The notes under the pieces were generated by a model. That model made no database searches, was not told the origin of the DNA, and saw only the letters and a program-made list of their open reading frames with translations. A DNA stretch of 64,000 nucleotides from Cucumis sativus (taxonomy: Eukaryota > Streptophyta > Magnoliopsida > Cucurbitales > Cucurbitaceae), in contig NC_026655.2 of the NCBI RefSeq assembly GCF_000004075.3, forward strand, positions 23,111,489 to 23,175,488, given 5' to 3'. Position 1 is the stretch's first letter, and each line of letters starts with the position of its first letter. Below are positions 11,701 through 23,659 of this stretch, one piece after another. The translations under genes were made by a program, and so were the position numbers.

Positions 11701-14700
11701 ACCACAAAAGAACTTTTAAAGAAACATTCTGGATTGAATCAAACTGCTTCTTGAAGGTGTCTTTCGGCGAGCATTCCAAAACCAATTCTTGATTTTTGGA
11801 ATAAATTCTTACTTCACATCTGAAAGTATCTTCTGATTCTACCACTTGTCCTTTGTTTTCAGCAATTGTGCCTCCATTTGTATGTTCTTGCGCTGCTTTT
11901 GAATCGGTTACCTGTAAGTTCTGTTTATCAGATGACTTGGAAGATGATGGTATAACACCTATGGAAGAGATGATAGGTTCAGGTAATCTCTGCTGACGAC
12001 AAAGCGTACAAAGGACATCCCTTGGGAAGGCACCCCTCCAGTTTGCTTTTGTGGTGAACGTTGATGGCAACTGTGCTGTAACCATTGCTTCTCTGGACAA
12101 CTTATAAATACCACTTGGTGTCTTATTAATAAGCATCCTGTAGATAAATATCTTGTTATACTATATAGTAGCAATGTGCCAACAAGCATTCTTTTATATT
12201 TTGCAACTGTTGAAAAAGCCCTCAATGGCAATTGTTGATGTTATCCTCATTGACAAAGAAAGGTGAAGAAATGTTAAATATGCAAAATTCATATAGTAGA
12301 GATTCTGGGCCCATGTGACAGTGTCCAATATATGAGCTACCTATAACCATTGTAGTAATTTGAATTGCAACTAACTGATTCATTCAAAGGGCTCCTTCTT
12401 TCTTCCCTGAGTTAAAAACAGTTATATTCCACAAGTATAAAGGTTCAACTGTAATAAAAAAACACCAAGCAAAAAGAAGTGACAATGATTGACTTTTGAA
12501 GGCAGACTCAATATGGAAACCCATGGTAGGCAGAGCATCAGTAAAAAATACATCTAGTAACGATGGAGGGTGAAGTTGTCACTTATCGACCAACTACATT
12601 TATCAACAGTTTGAGGTGTCTATGTTGATTAATGCAGCATGTGTGTGTAGGCATGTGTAAGTGAGAGAACAGCAGGAAAAAGTAACTTATTTATTAGATG
12701 ATTCAATTGAAAACAGAACTAGAAGAGACCTGTAATATGATTGCAAGCCAATGTTCTCATAAGAAAGATCTTTACTCTTCCACGTGTACCCAATGTTTGC
12801 TAAAATTGCATCTCCATATATATCTTGACCACATAAATAAGTTGCTCTTGCATTCAATGGTTCTCTAAAGTGAAGAGCTTTTTTGAAGTCTAAAAGATCT
12901 GAAGGTAGATCCGACAGAAAAGTTTCAGAAGCCGCAAAGTACAATCTTGTTTCAGAGGAAGCTCTACCAATAGGCCTAATGAAAAGAAAGACAATGAATT
13001 AGCTAGCATAGGAACAATTTATATGAAGAAGGGACCAAGCATCTAATAATATTAAGGAACCATCTTCTAGCATCTTGACATATCATGACAATCACCAACC
13101 TTGAGATGAAAACCTTGGCTGCATCACACAAGCCAAGTTGCTTGGCAATAAGATCCAGGTAATACCCAGTTGGAGAAAGGTCGAGGGTTATACTTTCTAC
13201 AGGCTTGTCAAGAAAATGTGGAATAAGCACGACTTCAATCAAAGATCTTTTAGAAGAAAGAGAGGGCTCAATAACTGATGATGCTATAACTTCAGAAGGG
13301 TATGGATTTTTCCTTTGAAGTGAAAGTTGTCCATTAGGAGCAGAAAGGGATTCAGATAATTTTGCAGCTGCCCTCAAGATACATGGGATAACCAAGTATG
13401 GATTTGACTCCACATGAGGATCGATCCATTTAGACAAATTACAAATCCTTGCATCATAAGCAAAAATAACCGAGATAGGAACTAAACAATGAGAATCTCC
13501 TTCTCTCTGCATAGCATCTCTAAAGTGACCACTGAGTGGGTGAAGGGCTGAAAGAAACTGTAACAAATAGAGAGTAGCGAGACAAAGATCGTCAAAAGAA
13601 AATTTTAAAGAGAAAGCATGAGGAATCACTTCATCTTGTTTTCCAAAATGAAACCAGCGCAATATGCATATCATGAAAACAAAGAATATGCATATACATA
13701 AAAACAAAGACAGGGAAAAAGCAAACTAAGGTCATAATGTACCATGCATACACTGGGCTTGAAGGAAAATTAATAAAAATAATTATTGCTAGAAATTACT
13801 TGAAAAATTAAGGAAAATTCAGTCGATCCCAACAAACTACTAGAGAAACATAAAAGAATAAAACTTAAGAATATATGAGCTTCAGCAATGGCAACTGGAT
13901 ATAGATTAAAGAGTAAAAGAGCAAGGTCAAGATGAGCGAATGCAATTTAGAATTTGATCAACATGTTTATCTTTTTGAGACCGCAATTACTAGCCATTAA
14001 GTGACCATAAATGGGTATAGTTTGTTCATTTCAGTCCTAATTAGCCAATTTACATTCTTTATGTTGGAATAATTTAGAATATATGGGAGGCAATCACTTA
14101 AACCTTACGCATTACTTTTCTTATCTTCATAATAATTCATAGTGAATAAATTTGATATAATTTACTACTGAAGCACGCAACTAAGCGACGGGAAAAAAAG
14201 AAGAAGAGTAAAATCAACTCTAACCTCAGTGCTTAATTCACAAATACACAAAGGAGTTTTAAGAAACTCAGACAAATACAAAACTAAATTGACACCCACC
14301 ATACTAAGTATGTATTCAAATTGCTGAATGAAAAAGGGAAAATCTTGGAACAAGTGCCTTATTGACTAACAGCAAAATATACAGAGCCTCTCTGACCCAA
14401 ATACAGCTGTGCAAATTACCAACCTCGCTGGAAAATAAATAGTTGATCCGAGCAACTAATTCATCACATGCTTCCTCTGAAGTTAGATCATTGGTTCTTG
14501 TATGTATGCCCAACTGTAAGCAATGGAATAAGCAATAAATCAAATTATCTTGTCTAGTCAAACGGAAGTATGCAATCTTCCCATATAAGAAAATGTAACA
14601 TTAACCAAGACCTGGAAACTACGAAGTTGATAGATAGACCAGTACAATGTTAATCACAAGTCGATGTAGAACCCAGTACACTGAACTGAAATATTTATAT

Positions 14701-15429
14701 TTAAAACTGAAGTTGGAAGCCTGAGTCAGTGAGGTTTATCATGCTGAACAAGATGTTCATCCTTCTTTCTATTTAAATGACTTGCTCATATGGGGAAAGT
14801 TGGATCTAACATGAAAGATTCCATTAATTCTGATTGATCGACAAATGTTGAGACCTTTCACTTGACTCCCCTCTCACCAAATCTAAGCACTTGGGCTCGC
14901 CTCACCAACAATCATAGGGGTACAGATATCTTGAATCACAAGGAATATATGGAAGTAAAAACAAAAATGCATGTACATCAATATTAAGAGACCATGAGAT
15001 TTATCATCTAATGCCTCCTAAATTGAATACCAAAAAGAACCATTTTTAATATTCTAATAATAAAAAATAAATGGCAAAACAAATCCGTAGCATCATCCAC
15101 CAAAAGAAGGCAAGTGTATTTTTAATAGAGAAATACAATGAAAATTGTTAAAATGCAAATAACCAAACCTTCTCTATGGCTAATTCTGCAGCAGATTGTT
15201 CAGCATCTCTCTTTCTTTTAAATGTCCCTGACACAACAGAAACATCTGGAAGCTCTAAATTGCATCGATAAAGACAAGCTCCCTTCTGAGCAATGGCCAA
15301 CCCGGGGCACCCATTTTGAGGCGGCTCGTGTACTTCCTCAATAGTATAGCAAGCCTTGCTTCCAAACTTTTGGTGAATAACAGCCTTAGGCGTAAGCACT
15401 GGTTTCCTCCCAGCTCCTCCAGTTTCCAT
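8772..15429 (-). CDS. HEN1: Small RNA 2'-O-methyltransferase HEN1
   Basis: HEN1 methylates the 2'-OH of the 3' terminal nucleotide of miRNA and siRNA duplexes, protecting them from uridylation and decay. Nine exons: 15169-15429, 14424-14513, 13100-13557, 12730-12975, 11191-12137, 10543-10694, 10350-10466, 9565-9702, 8772-9209; they sum to 949 codons (948 aa, against 942 in Arabidopsis). Order of domains: dsRNA-binding domain 1 (METGGAGRKPVLTPKAVIHQKFG..., residues 1 to about 95), La-like region and second dsRBD (about 120-420), PPIase-like domain (about 420-690), methyltransferase domain (about 700-948). Motif I is VDFGCGSGSLLDSL (about 719). The Mg2+ ligands of the Arabidopsis enzyme are matched by CLEVIEH (E803, E806, H807) and NHDHKFEW (H870). 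Start chosen as the METGG codon matching family N-termini. Nothing looks broken. The gene sits between the two MS5/TDM1-like copies on the same strand. Confidence 0.96.
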
Positions 15430-15534
15430 CAGTGAAAAACTGTGAATTAATGCACGACCAAATTGTTGATTAAACACTCATTTGAGAAAACGAATACGTA
15501 CATTTCACAAAGAAAATTGACGGCTTTTCGTTAG

Positions 15535-15660
15535 GGATGGCAATAGGGTAGGGTGGGTTCGGAGATGAACTCTCTATCCCCTTCCCCGTGTGGATTTTTC
15601 AACCCTGCCCCGCACCCATTCCCTGATTTGGGGAGTCATCATCAGGGAACCCCCGTTTGA
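15535..15660. repeat. Possible remnant of a G/C-run repeat
   Basis: The wording GGGATGGCAATAGGGTAGGG followed by CCCCTTCCCCG and GCCCCGCACCCATTCCC resembles degenerate G-run/C-run repeats common in plant intergenic DNA. It would lie in the HEN1 upstream region or leader intron. Family not identified. Confidence 0.3.
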
Positions 15661-15723
15661 GGATCAAGACTCCAGAGGAAAAGTACCAATTTTTTGTTTT
15701 TGTTTTTAGTTGTGTGGATGATC

Positions 15724-15726
<3 letters not shown>

Positions 15727-15789
<63 letters not shown>

Positions 15790-15792
15790 TCT
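15727..15792. repeat. (CT)n microsatellite
   Basis: A run of CT dinucleotides with one interruption near the end, about 300 bases upstream of the HEN1 start codon; on the transcript strand it is (GA)n. GA/CT tracts near plant promoters and leaders can bind GAGA-type factors, but nothing here shows that. Confidence 0.95.
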
Positions 15793-16195
15793 TATATATG
15801 AACATTTCTTCTCTAACTCACAGCAAGCGACGTGAGAATGTAGAGCTAGAAATAACGAGTAACAGAGCAACAGCATGAACAATGTAGAGATTCGAACAAG
15901 CATTACAGAATCACGTGCAGAGGGAGAGTTCTTGAGGGTTTTATTTTCCTTTCCCTGTAGCCTCTCACTCTACTTTTGGTTTCCATTTTTCTCCATACGT
16001 TCTTTATGTATACACTTCATCGTTGTTTGTTTATCATGCTGGTGCAAACAAATTTAGAAAACTAAAGTAATTAAACCAATGACAAAAAATCAGGTTGAAG
16101 TTGTTGGCAATCGATCAGGCTAAGAATTAAAACAGTTCTTGAGACAGCTCTTCTTTTTTTTTCGATTATTTTCAGCTATTGTTATTCAAGAAAAG

Positions 16196-16450
16196 AGAAA
16201 TCAAACAACTACTCCATTTTTCATCAGATAAATTCTAATTTTAGTTTTTTAAGCGAGAAGAAAGTAATAGATAGATACTGGGAGAATACCAGTAACAAAA
16301 AAGGGAGTAGAAAATCAGTGCAAACCCGCTAGGAGGGAAGCTGCGGCGCCGCGAGCGGAGGGAAGACGGCAGCGGCAACAGCCGTGAATGGGAGCAAAGC
16401 GGGGGCGACACTCCAGCTGCCGGAGTAGTAGACGGCGTGGAGAAAAAGTA
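16196..16450 (-). other. Stray copy of the eIF3a copy-1 leader exon and intron-1 start
   Basis: The minus strand here matches the plus strand at about 27160-27405, which is the untranslated first exon and beginning of intron 1 of eIF3a copy 1. Shared words include TTTGCTCC, TTCACGGCTG, GATTTTCTACTCC, GTTACTGGTA, TATTCTCCCAG, TTTCTTCTCGCTT and TTGTTTGATT. The similarity stops near 16450, just short of the telo-box/site II promoter of copy 1. No eIF3a coding exon follows. It is in the same orientation as HEN1 and keeps a GT donor (TTACTG/GTATTC) about 0.85 kb upstream of the HEN1 ATG; an acceptor ATTCACAG lies just before that ATG. It may therefore be the leader exon of HEN1. Confidence 0.8.
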
Positions 16451-16459
16451 TAGACTGAA

Positions 16460-19400
16460 ACAGTATATTTTAATCCTTGTTTGTTCCAGTTATGTGAAAT
16501 GTAACCAAAATTATTGATTTTAATGCAACAATAAAATAGGTGAATAAGTTTTTTAATTTTGCATTAAAAATGTTATAAATAGTAACAAAGAAACTTAAGA
16601 AAAACAATAATAGATATACTTTTTCAAACAAAATCAACTATAAACTAGTATTGGAAACTAAATTCAAGATATAGTGAGAGTTTAATTTACCGATTGAAAA
16701 GTATACTCTTTCCTTGTTTAACGAGTTAAGTGTCTTAAAGATAAAAGGGATAAAGAAAAATTGGACAAAAACATTTAGAAAAAAATAGTCTATGGCATTC
16801 TTTTTTTTACATATTGCAAATATGGTTATCGACTTTTAAATTTGATACTTTTGCAGTTTAAAAAATGTAGTGACATTGATCTTATTATCATAATTTTTTT
16901 TTCTTTTTTGCTATTTTTGCAAGTGACCCATGATAATTTTGAGTAAAATGATGCTAAGTTAGACCAATATGAGGTAAAATTGCATCAAAAGATGAAAAAC
17001 ACCAAAATGCCCGGGAGGGAGGAAGAGGAGTGGAAGGCATAGCAATGCCTGGTGACGCAAATTCTTGATAGCTCCAATTTGGCGAATTGAAGGGATAAAG
17101 TGTTGTGGTACGGTGCTTCGAAGATCGTGTTGTGTGCAAGTGTCGAAGCATCACGATGCCATGTCATTTTCTATTAAAATAGATTATCGAATCAGGTCAA
17201 GACATTTGGCAGGTGTTCATCTTCCACGCTAATTTATTTTCTATTGTCACATCTTGGATTATAGTGATGCTTGGGGGAAGGTTTTCCCTTGAATTATGTA
17301 ACTCATCATTGGCTAAACTACACTTCTAGTTAGAACTAAGTAGGTTTTCCTTTATTTATGGATTGATTGCGAGCATTTGTGCATTGACACTTGTTTATGT
17401 GCTTTTCGGGTTTAATCTTGGTGAAGATTATGAATCATTAGAGGCAGTGAATTAGATTTTGCTTCAAAGTGAAGTTGACTAATATTGCTTCAATCTATAT
17501 CTTGATTGAAAAATCATATTGAACGAGTTAACTAGACTGTGGAAGTTAATGAATTGATATTAGCATAACCTTAGCACATAATGCAATATAATACGAAATG
17601 AATGTTGATCATAAATAACTAATTACGTATCTATGGAAGATTGATTAGGGTCTTAATTAATTTGGTTAAGCATCAACAAGTTTATGATCGATCAACTCAT
17701 TTGAGGACCTTAACCCTAACAAGGTTGTCTCATCGTTGTTTCAATACTCTCTTGTTTGCTTTTATTTGCTGTTCTCAATTTCGGTTTTAGTTTTTTCAAG
17801 CACAACCCTCTTCATTCGGTTACTTTTCTATAACTAGATTAATAAAAAAAAAAAAATTGTAGCTCTTTGTAGTTCGACTTTAGATTTAGTTACCTTTCGA
17901 CTTCAAAAAGTTGTAGTTCAATGAAATATCATTTAACTTGAAGGAAGTTTATGGTCAATGTTTGTCATATACGCATTAAAATTGAACAAATTTTGTTCGA
18001 ATAGCTTCAAAATACAGGGATGGATCATATAATAGCATTTTAACATTTTTATTTTACAAAGTGGGATTAGCTGCGTAAAAAAATTGTCAATAAAGAGATG
18101 GAGAAAACAAAATTGGTGGATGAAAACAAAAGCATGGAAGAATAATATATATAATGATGGACTGCAATAGGCTAAGTCCAGCTTCTATTTGTTTTTATTA
18201 ATAAATATTTTTAAGAGTTTTGTGATGTAGAGTATTTATGTAAAGTAATTTGTTAAGTAAAAACTGATAATATAGTTTGGGATAAAAGAATATATTGTTT
18301 AGGGCCAACTTTTTACGAAGACGTGGAGAAAAAGCCTTTGGAATACAATGATAAGTCTAAGGAGAAAAAGTCCAAATAGACAAATACCTATTGAAAGTGT
18401 AAGTTTAAGAACAATGTTATAGCACTAAACACACAACTAGTGAATTGTAATGGTCGAATATTTAGGACCAATTATATTAGCCACTTGCACTCACTTATAT
18501 TTAGCTTTATGTACACTGCATGCTCGTCGAGTTTCACTATTCCTTATTGACACCTTCAACAACTAAAATTTGGATATCTACAACCATATATCAACTCACG
18601 TTACAACACCATGATTATTTTGAAGAGAAAAAAATCAATATCACAAGAACTTAGGAGATATTGTGAAATTGTGTGTGAAACTAGATGACATATTTATTTA
18701 GATCTTAAACTATCATTTTAAGGAAGAGAATGTTTAGTGTTACATAATGTGGCAAATTTGTTACATTTTTTTGTTGTGTCAGCCACGTAACATGACTATT
18801 AAGAAGGTCATTTTTAGTACGGATACATTTTGAGACATTCCATTTAAATATAATTCCAACTTTATTTTTCCAATGAATTCAAATAAACTTTATCCAACTA
18901 ACTAGAAATGTCAAGGCACGGATTTGTAAAATGTTTGCTTAGATTAAAGTCTTTGAATTGCTTGATCTAAAAATAAACCATAGATCTCATTTTCTAAAAT
19001 TTCCAAACAATACACGTGTACCCTTAAATAACATCAAAATATTGATGATATAGGATACAAACGACCAAGCATTTGTATATAGCATTGTTGAAATAACGAA
19101 GTTTTCAATTATATCCACTCATATCCACGATTATATATCAATATTTAAACTACCATATTCATGCTAAAAATTAAAAAAATAAAAGGTCTAAATACCTAAA
19201 TCTCAATAACATATCATGTTAGCAACCAAAACATATCCATATCGTACTTATTAAATCACTAAGTAATTCGAAAACTTACTATGTCATTTAGGTTGACATG
19301 AAGTTAAAATTAATATTATATCATCTCATAATATTCCTAATAAAATTTGTATTGAAGAGGAGTGAGAGGTCAGAAGGCATATAACTTCCCATCATATTAA

Positions 19401-20275
19401 CCAAAAATAACTTCCCATCATATTAACCAAAAAGAGCAACACAGTAAAACACTGACAAGTCCAAATATTCTTCAAAAAATCAACAAATTTCCCTCCACTC
19501 TACATTTTGCCTTTTAAAAGAATCAATTCCTTACTCACAAAGCTTCCTTGAAGCTCCTCCATAAACAAACCTCTTTCATTCATACATATCCTACTTTTTT
19601 TCTACTCCCTCTTTTTAGCCCCATATCCATTGATGCCTTTGTAACTCAGAAGCTTTTTCCCCCCTTTTAATCATCTGGGTATCTTTTCTTTTCACCTACT
19701 TTGTTGGAAATCAATTGTCATCACAATCACTGTTACTTTTCAGTTTCAAAAATTGTATCCAATATATTTAGTCTGTTATATATTTAAAATGTTTTCTTGT
19801 AAAGTTAGACTTGAGAATTTTTTTTTCCTCGTGAGTTTTTTCATCTCTTTTGATTTTGTCCGATCAACCGTTTGAGTTTTGAAGGTTGTTTAAATCATGG
19901 AGAACAACCAACAATTGTGGCTAAATATTAAAGTTGTACCGATTTTTGTTGTCAAGGCAGTGACGGATCTTCAACGACACAACAACAATTAAGTTTGGAT
20001 TTTATGATCAATAACATATTTGGCATTATTTGTCATGAAGATAGATGGCATGAAAAACATAAGAAACAAACAAACAATTTATTACCATTATTTGGCATCA
20101 AGATAGATGAGATCTCTATATATTAGCTCACTTCAATCACTACTTCTGGGCTTTGTTCTTTATGTTCCTTTTTTCTTTCTTTTCAAATTTTAGTATAACG
20201 AGTATTTTCATGTAAATTATAATAGTACATGGTTTCTTACTATATATATTGTATAATAAAAACAATAAATAAACT
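16460..20275. other. AT-rich spacer
   Basis: No gene is supported over 3.8 kb. Contents seen: a diverged copy of the 2100-2290 repeat at about 16805-16925, and a perfect 2x 25-base tandem duplication (CTTCCCATCATATTAACCAA core) at about 19384-19432. Only short chance reading frames are present. Confidence 0.5.
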
Positions 20276-20452
20276 ATAGGGTATAATGAGTATTGTATTA
20301 GTATGAACAAGTATATCATTTACAGAATTCTTTACAGTATAGTATTATCAATTATGTGATGTTGAAAAAGATACAAAAAGGAACTGTATCAACCCAAAAA
20401 ATGAAAATAAAGAACAACAGAAACAAAACAACCCAAAATGGGAAAGTTTTGC
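20275..20452 (-). other. 3' UTR region of MS5/TDM1-like copy B
   Basis: Matches the region below copy A (2640-2878), for example GGAACTGTATCAACCCAAAA. It shows that the duplication included the 3' flank. Confidence 0.6.
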
Positions 20453-23352
20453 TTAACATTCTAGCTCTTGATGCACTGTTAGAGTTTCATCATTGAACTT
20501 ATACTCTACATTGTCGCTGCTGCTGCTCCAATTGTCGTCGAAGCAATTGACTTGTCCTCTTCCGCTTGACGACAATGTTTCTTCTGTATCATCTTCGTTC
20601 TTGTCGTCACTGTCTTCCTCCTCTTCTTCAACCATATCTGCCCAACTCTTCTTCCCACCAACTGTTGGTGAATTATGTTTGAACTTATGATCAATAGTCA
20701 TGTGTTCTTCCATTATCTTCATCGAGTCGTTTGGAATTGTGCCTTCTTCGTACTCGATATCTCCATAAGAAGTCTGTTTCCAGTCTCCTCCAGCAAGATC
20801 TTGAGGTTCATCACTGATTTCTCTGGAAAGTTTAGATCTTCCAAGGTTTGAATCAGTCATTGCTTGAGTATTTTCAGTGCTTGTGGGAAGCTCAAATGAA
20901 AGTTTTCTACTAGAACTTCTGCTGAGCAAACTTCGAAAACATTCAGTTGTCTTTCTCGAGTTTCCTCCTCCATTCATTCCCCATGAACAACTCCTTGGCT
21001 GTGTAAATGGAACCTCCAGTTCAATTGAATCAGGAGCTGCAGATCTATACTTTGTCTTGTAATTCGAAGCCGGTTCAGTTTCATCAGATTCAGAAGAATA
21101 GTCTACAACAAAGCCACTGTCAAAACTTTGATCCTTCCTTGAAGGATTCTCAAACAAAACTTTCCTAGTTCTTTTTTGCTGTTGCTTCCTTTCCTTTGAC
21201 CGCCATCGAGTATTGAATTCCCAAAATGAGTTTTTCTGTTGAGTGAATGGAACTTCAACATTTTTTTTGGTTGGTGTCGGAGAAGTATGCAATGAGCAGC
21301 AGTTGAAACTCTCTTCTACTAATCTAAATAAACTATCTCGGTTACGGTTTCCCTTCATTTTGATGGGAATGCAGGAGACAGTTTTTCCTAGATTTTCAAT
21401 GCAACAACCTTCAATCCATTTATCACTATGCAAATAATTATGTGAAGAATTTACAGCTCCAACTGACTTGTCATCACAACAGTCCCAGTGAGGATCAATG
21501 TCACGACTATTTTCGTTTATGTACATCTGTTCATCATCATGAGTCCACCTTGTGGATGCAGCGATCTGAGGAACACAATGCCCAGTTCTACCAGTCGTGT
21601 TCTTCGAGGTTATCGTGGTTCCGGCGCCGTTATCTTCTTCGTTCCCTGTTGAGTTGAACGACTTCGATTCTTTTTCAGTCAGCATGTGAAACGCGCGTTC
21701 AAATGATTTGGCATATGACTCTTCCGTAGGCTTGCCTCCAGAAGAAGCTCTTACAGACTGAAGCAGAGACTTAGCTTCTGTGAGCCGATTCGTAAGGATC
21801 TGACAGATCGCAAGATTGCATTTTTTGTTGTTATCTGCCTCGAGAGACAAAGCTTTCCTGCAAGTAAAAATTACTTCCCTTACAAACTTGTGAATTTATG
21901 ATCCCTTGGATGTTAGAAAACATGACAAAAAAGCTAGCTCTCAGTTCAATGAGGATCAAAGTTTACCGAGGAAACCGACTCACCGGTAATAATCTTCAGC
22001 AACGTAGATATTGTTCAGCTGCAAGAAAGCCCAGGCCAAGTTGCCAAGAACTCTAAGTTGGAAAAGAATTTGTATTAGTCCGATGCTGAATCAATCAACA
22101 AAGAACGAAAATAAATTGAATACCTACCTTGATTTCTCTTGCTCAATAGTAATTTGCACTTTCTTCCCCTGGGATCTTGCAGCTTTCGTCCTCTTGCCAC
22201 CAAAAATCGTGCCGTCTTCGATCTGTTTCAGTTTGCGTTGAAGCATATCGATCTCTTCTTCTATTCTTCCAGACCTCTGAAAGAAAATACAGTATCAAAT
22301 GAGTTCCTATGTGACTTACTTTACAATGATTTCTTTCTCGTACTAATCAGAATACAGTGATCACATTTATCAAAAAACAGAAGTTCTTACCTTGTATAAT
22401 TCAATCAATACATTGTCAATAGATTCCTGAGAATCATAAGGGCAGAGATGGCGAAAGGATTTGATCGCCTCAATCGCTTCATCAGAGCGGTCCAGCTGCT
22501 TCATCACTACAGCCATGTCTTTCAGTGCACTGTCCACTCGATCACCGGCATTTATCGCCGCCCAAAACAGAGAAACAGCCCTACTCGGATCTTTTTCTAT
22601 CAACTGCAGAAGCAAAAATGGCCAAATACGCTAAGTTCTGAAAACTAAACAAAAATAGTTCTTAAAAACGTGTTTTTGGATTTGGAATTTGGCCAAGTGT
22701 TCAACTCTTTCACTTACAAAAATGGAGGAAATTTACTTGATTTTCAAAAACCAAACTTAACACCCCCCACCCCAATATCTTTTTTAAGCCCAAAAATGAC
22801 TGAAAACTCAGTACTCATAATACATTATAATCACTAATTATTTACAAACTTGTTGAAAGAAAAATACAGCTTTAATTTGTTTAGACTTTTAATCATTTCA
22901 AACAAACCCTACATGATCCACTTTATTAAACTAACAATCGAACAATTCATTCCTCTCTGTTTCTCACTAATTCCATCTTAAAGACCAACATTGTTCAGAT
23001 AAACCACCACAGAGAAAGAAGAAACAGATCATAAAACAGAGCCAACAATATTCTATTCAAGAACCAGAAACTTCAAAACACAAAAAGAGAACAGACTCGC
23101 CAATACAATGAACAACGAATTCAAAATTTGACAAACCTGAACTTGTTTAGCCTTAACATAGGGAGAGTCCCCGGCGGGAACTTTGTGAATGACGTGAAAG
23201 AGATCAGATTTGTTCGCAAAATTAGGTGACGATCTTTTCCTCTCTGAGAAAGGTGCCGTTTTCGGTGACCGGAACGGCCCCGATTTCCACGAGGGTGGTG
23301 GGGTCAAAAATCCCTTGCAGGGAAAATTGTTCTTGCTGTTGTTAGTCCACAT
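20453..23352 (-). CDS. MS5/TDM1/POLLENLESS3-like TPR protein, copy B
   Basis: Paralog of the gene at 2879-6133 with the same five exons and splice sites: 23137-23352, 22391-22603, 22128-22276, 21984-22052, 20453-21857; they sum to 684 codons (683 aa). The first 190 or so residues are nearly identical to copy A (DLFHVIHKVPAGDSPYVKAK, then the TPR exons), and TP is again at residue 17 (GFLTPPPSWK). Both EVPFTQ motifs and KKSWADMVE are kept. The C-terminus differs: about 100 residues present in copy A between FNDEN and the last few codons are missing, and a 2-base loss just after GTGCATCAAGAG changes the final residues (ending QELEC). Start ATG 23352 matches copy A. An open frame extends upstream without a conserved ATG. 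Function inferred as for copy A: TPR adaptor of meiotic or cell-cycle exit, or a related role. Confidence 0.85.
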
Positions 23353-23581
23353 GCGTTTCTTCTTGTTTTTCTTTTCCCCGAGAAAAAATTCGCTTTCAGT
23401 TTCTCGTCCTAGAAAATTGACAAGAAAAAACAAGAGGGGATTTTCTTTTTCCTTCTTGAGTTAGAACTTTTGCGTCGGATCTTGCATGGGATTAATCCGG
23501 TTAGAACAAATACCGAGAGAAGTAAAGTGAAAAGGCGAGAATGAAAAACGATGATGTTCCTGAAGAGTGGGGAACAAAAAA

Positions 23582-23609
23582 TAGCCGTTTTATATAATTA
23601 CTAGCCGTT
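23582..23609 (-). promoter_or_regulatory. TATA box flanked by two AACGG (MSA-like) cores, copy B promoter
   Basis: On the minus strand: TTCAACGGCTAGTAATTA, then TATAAAACGGCTA. Plus-strand cores TAGCCGTT are at 23582-23589 and 23602-23609. Same order and nearly the same spacing as in copy A; flanking bases on the far sides have diverged more, which suggests constraint, though the duplication may simply be recent. Confidence 0.6.
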
Positions 23610-23659
23610 GAAAATTTCAATTACTTCACACGTTTGGGAACTCAAAGGAACGATGGTTG

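Noticed and set aside
15599..15903. Open frames of Arg-Glu or Leu-Ser repeats
   Set aside because: Translations of the (CT)n/(GA)n microsatellite upstream of HEN1.
19897..19992. 31-codon frame MENNQQLWLNIKVV
   Set aside because: Too short, isolated in AT-rich spacer, no supporting motif or context.
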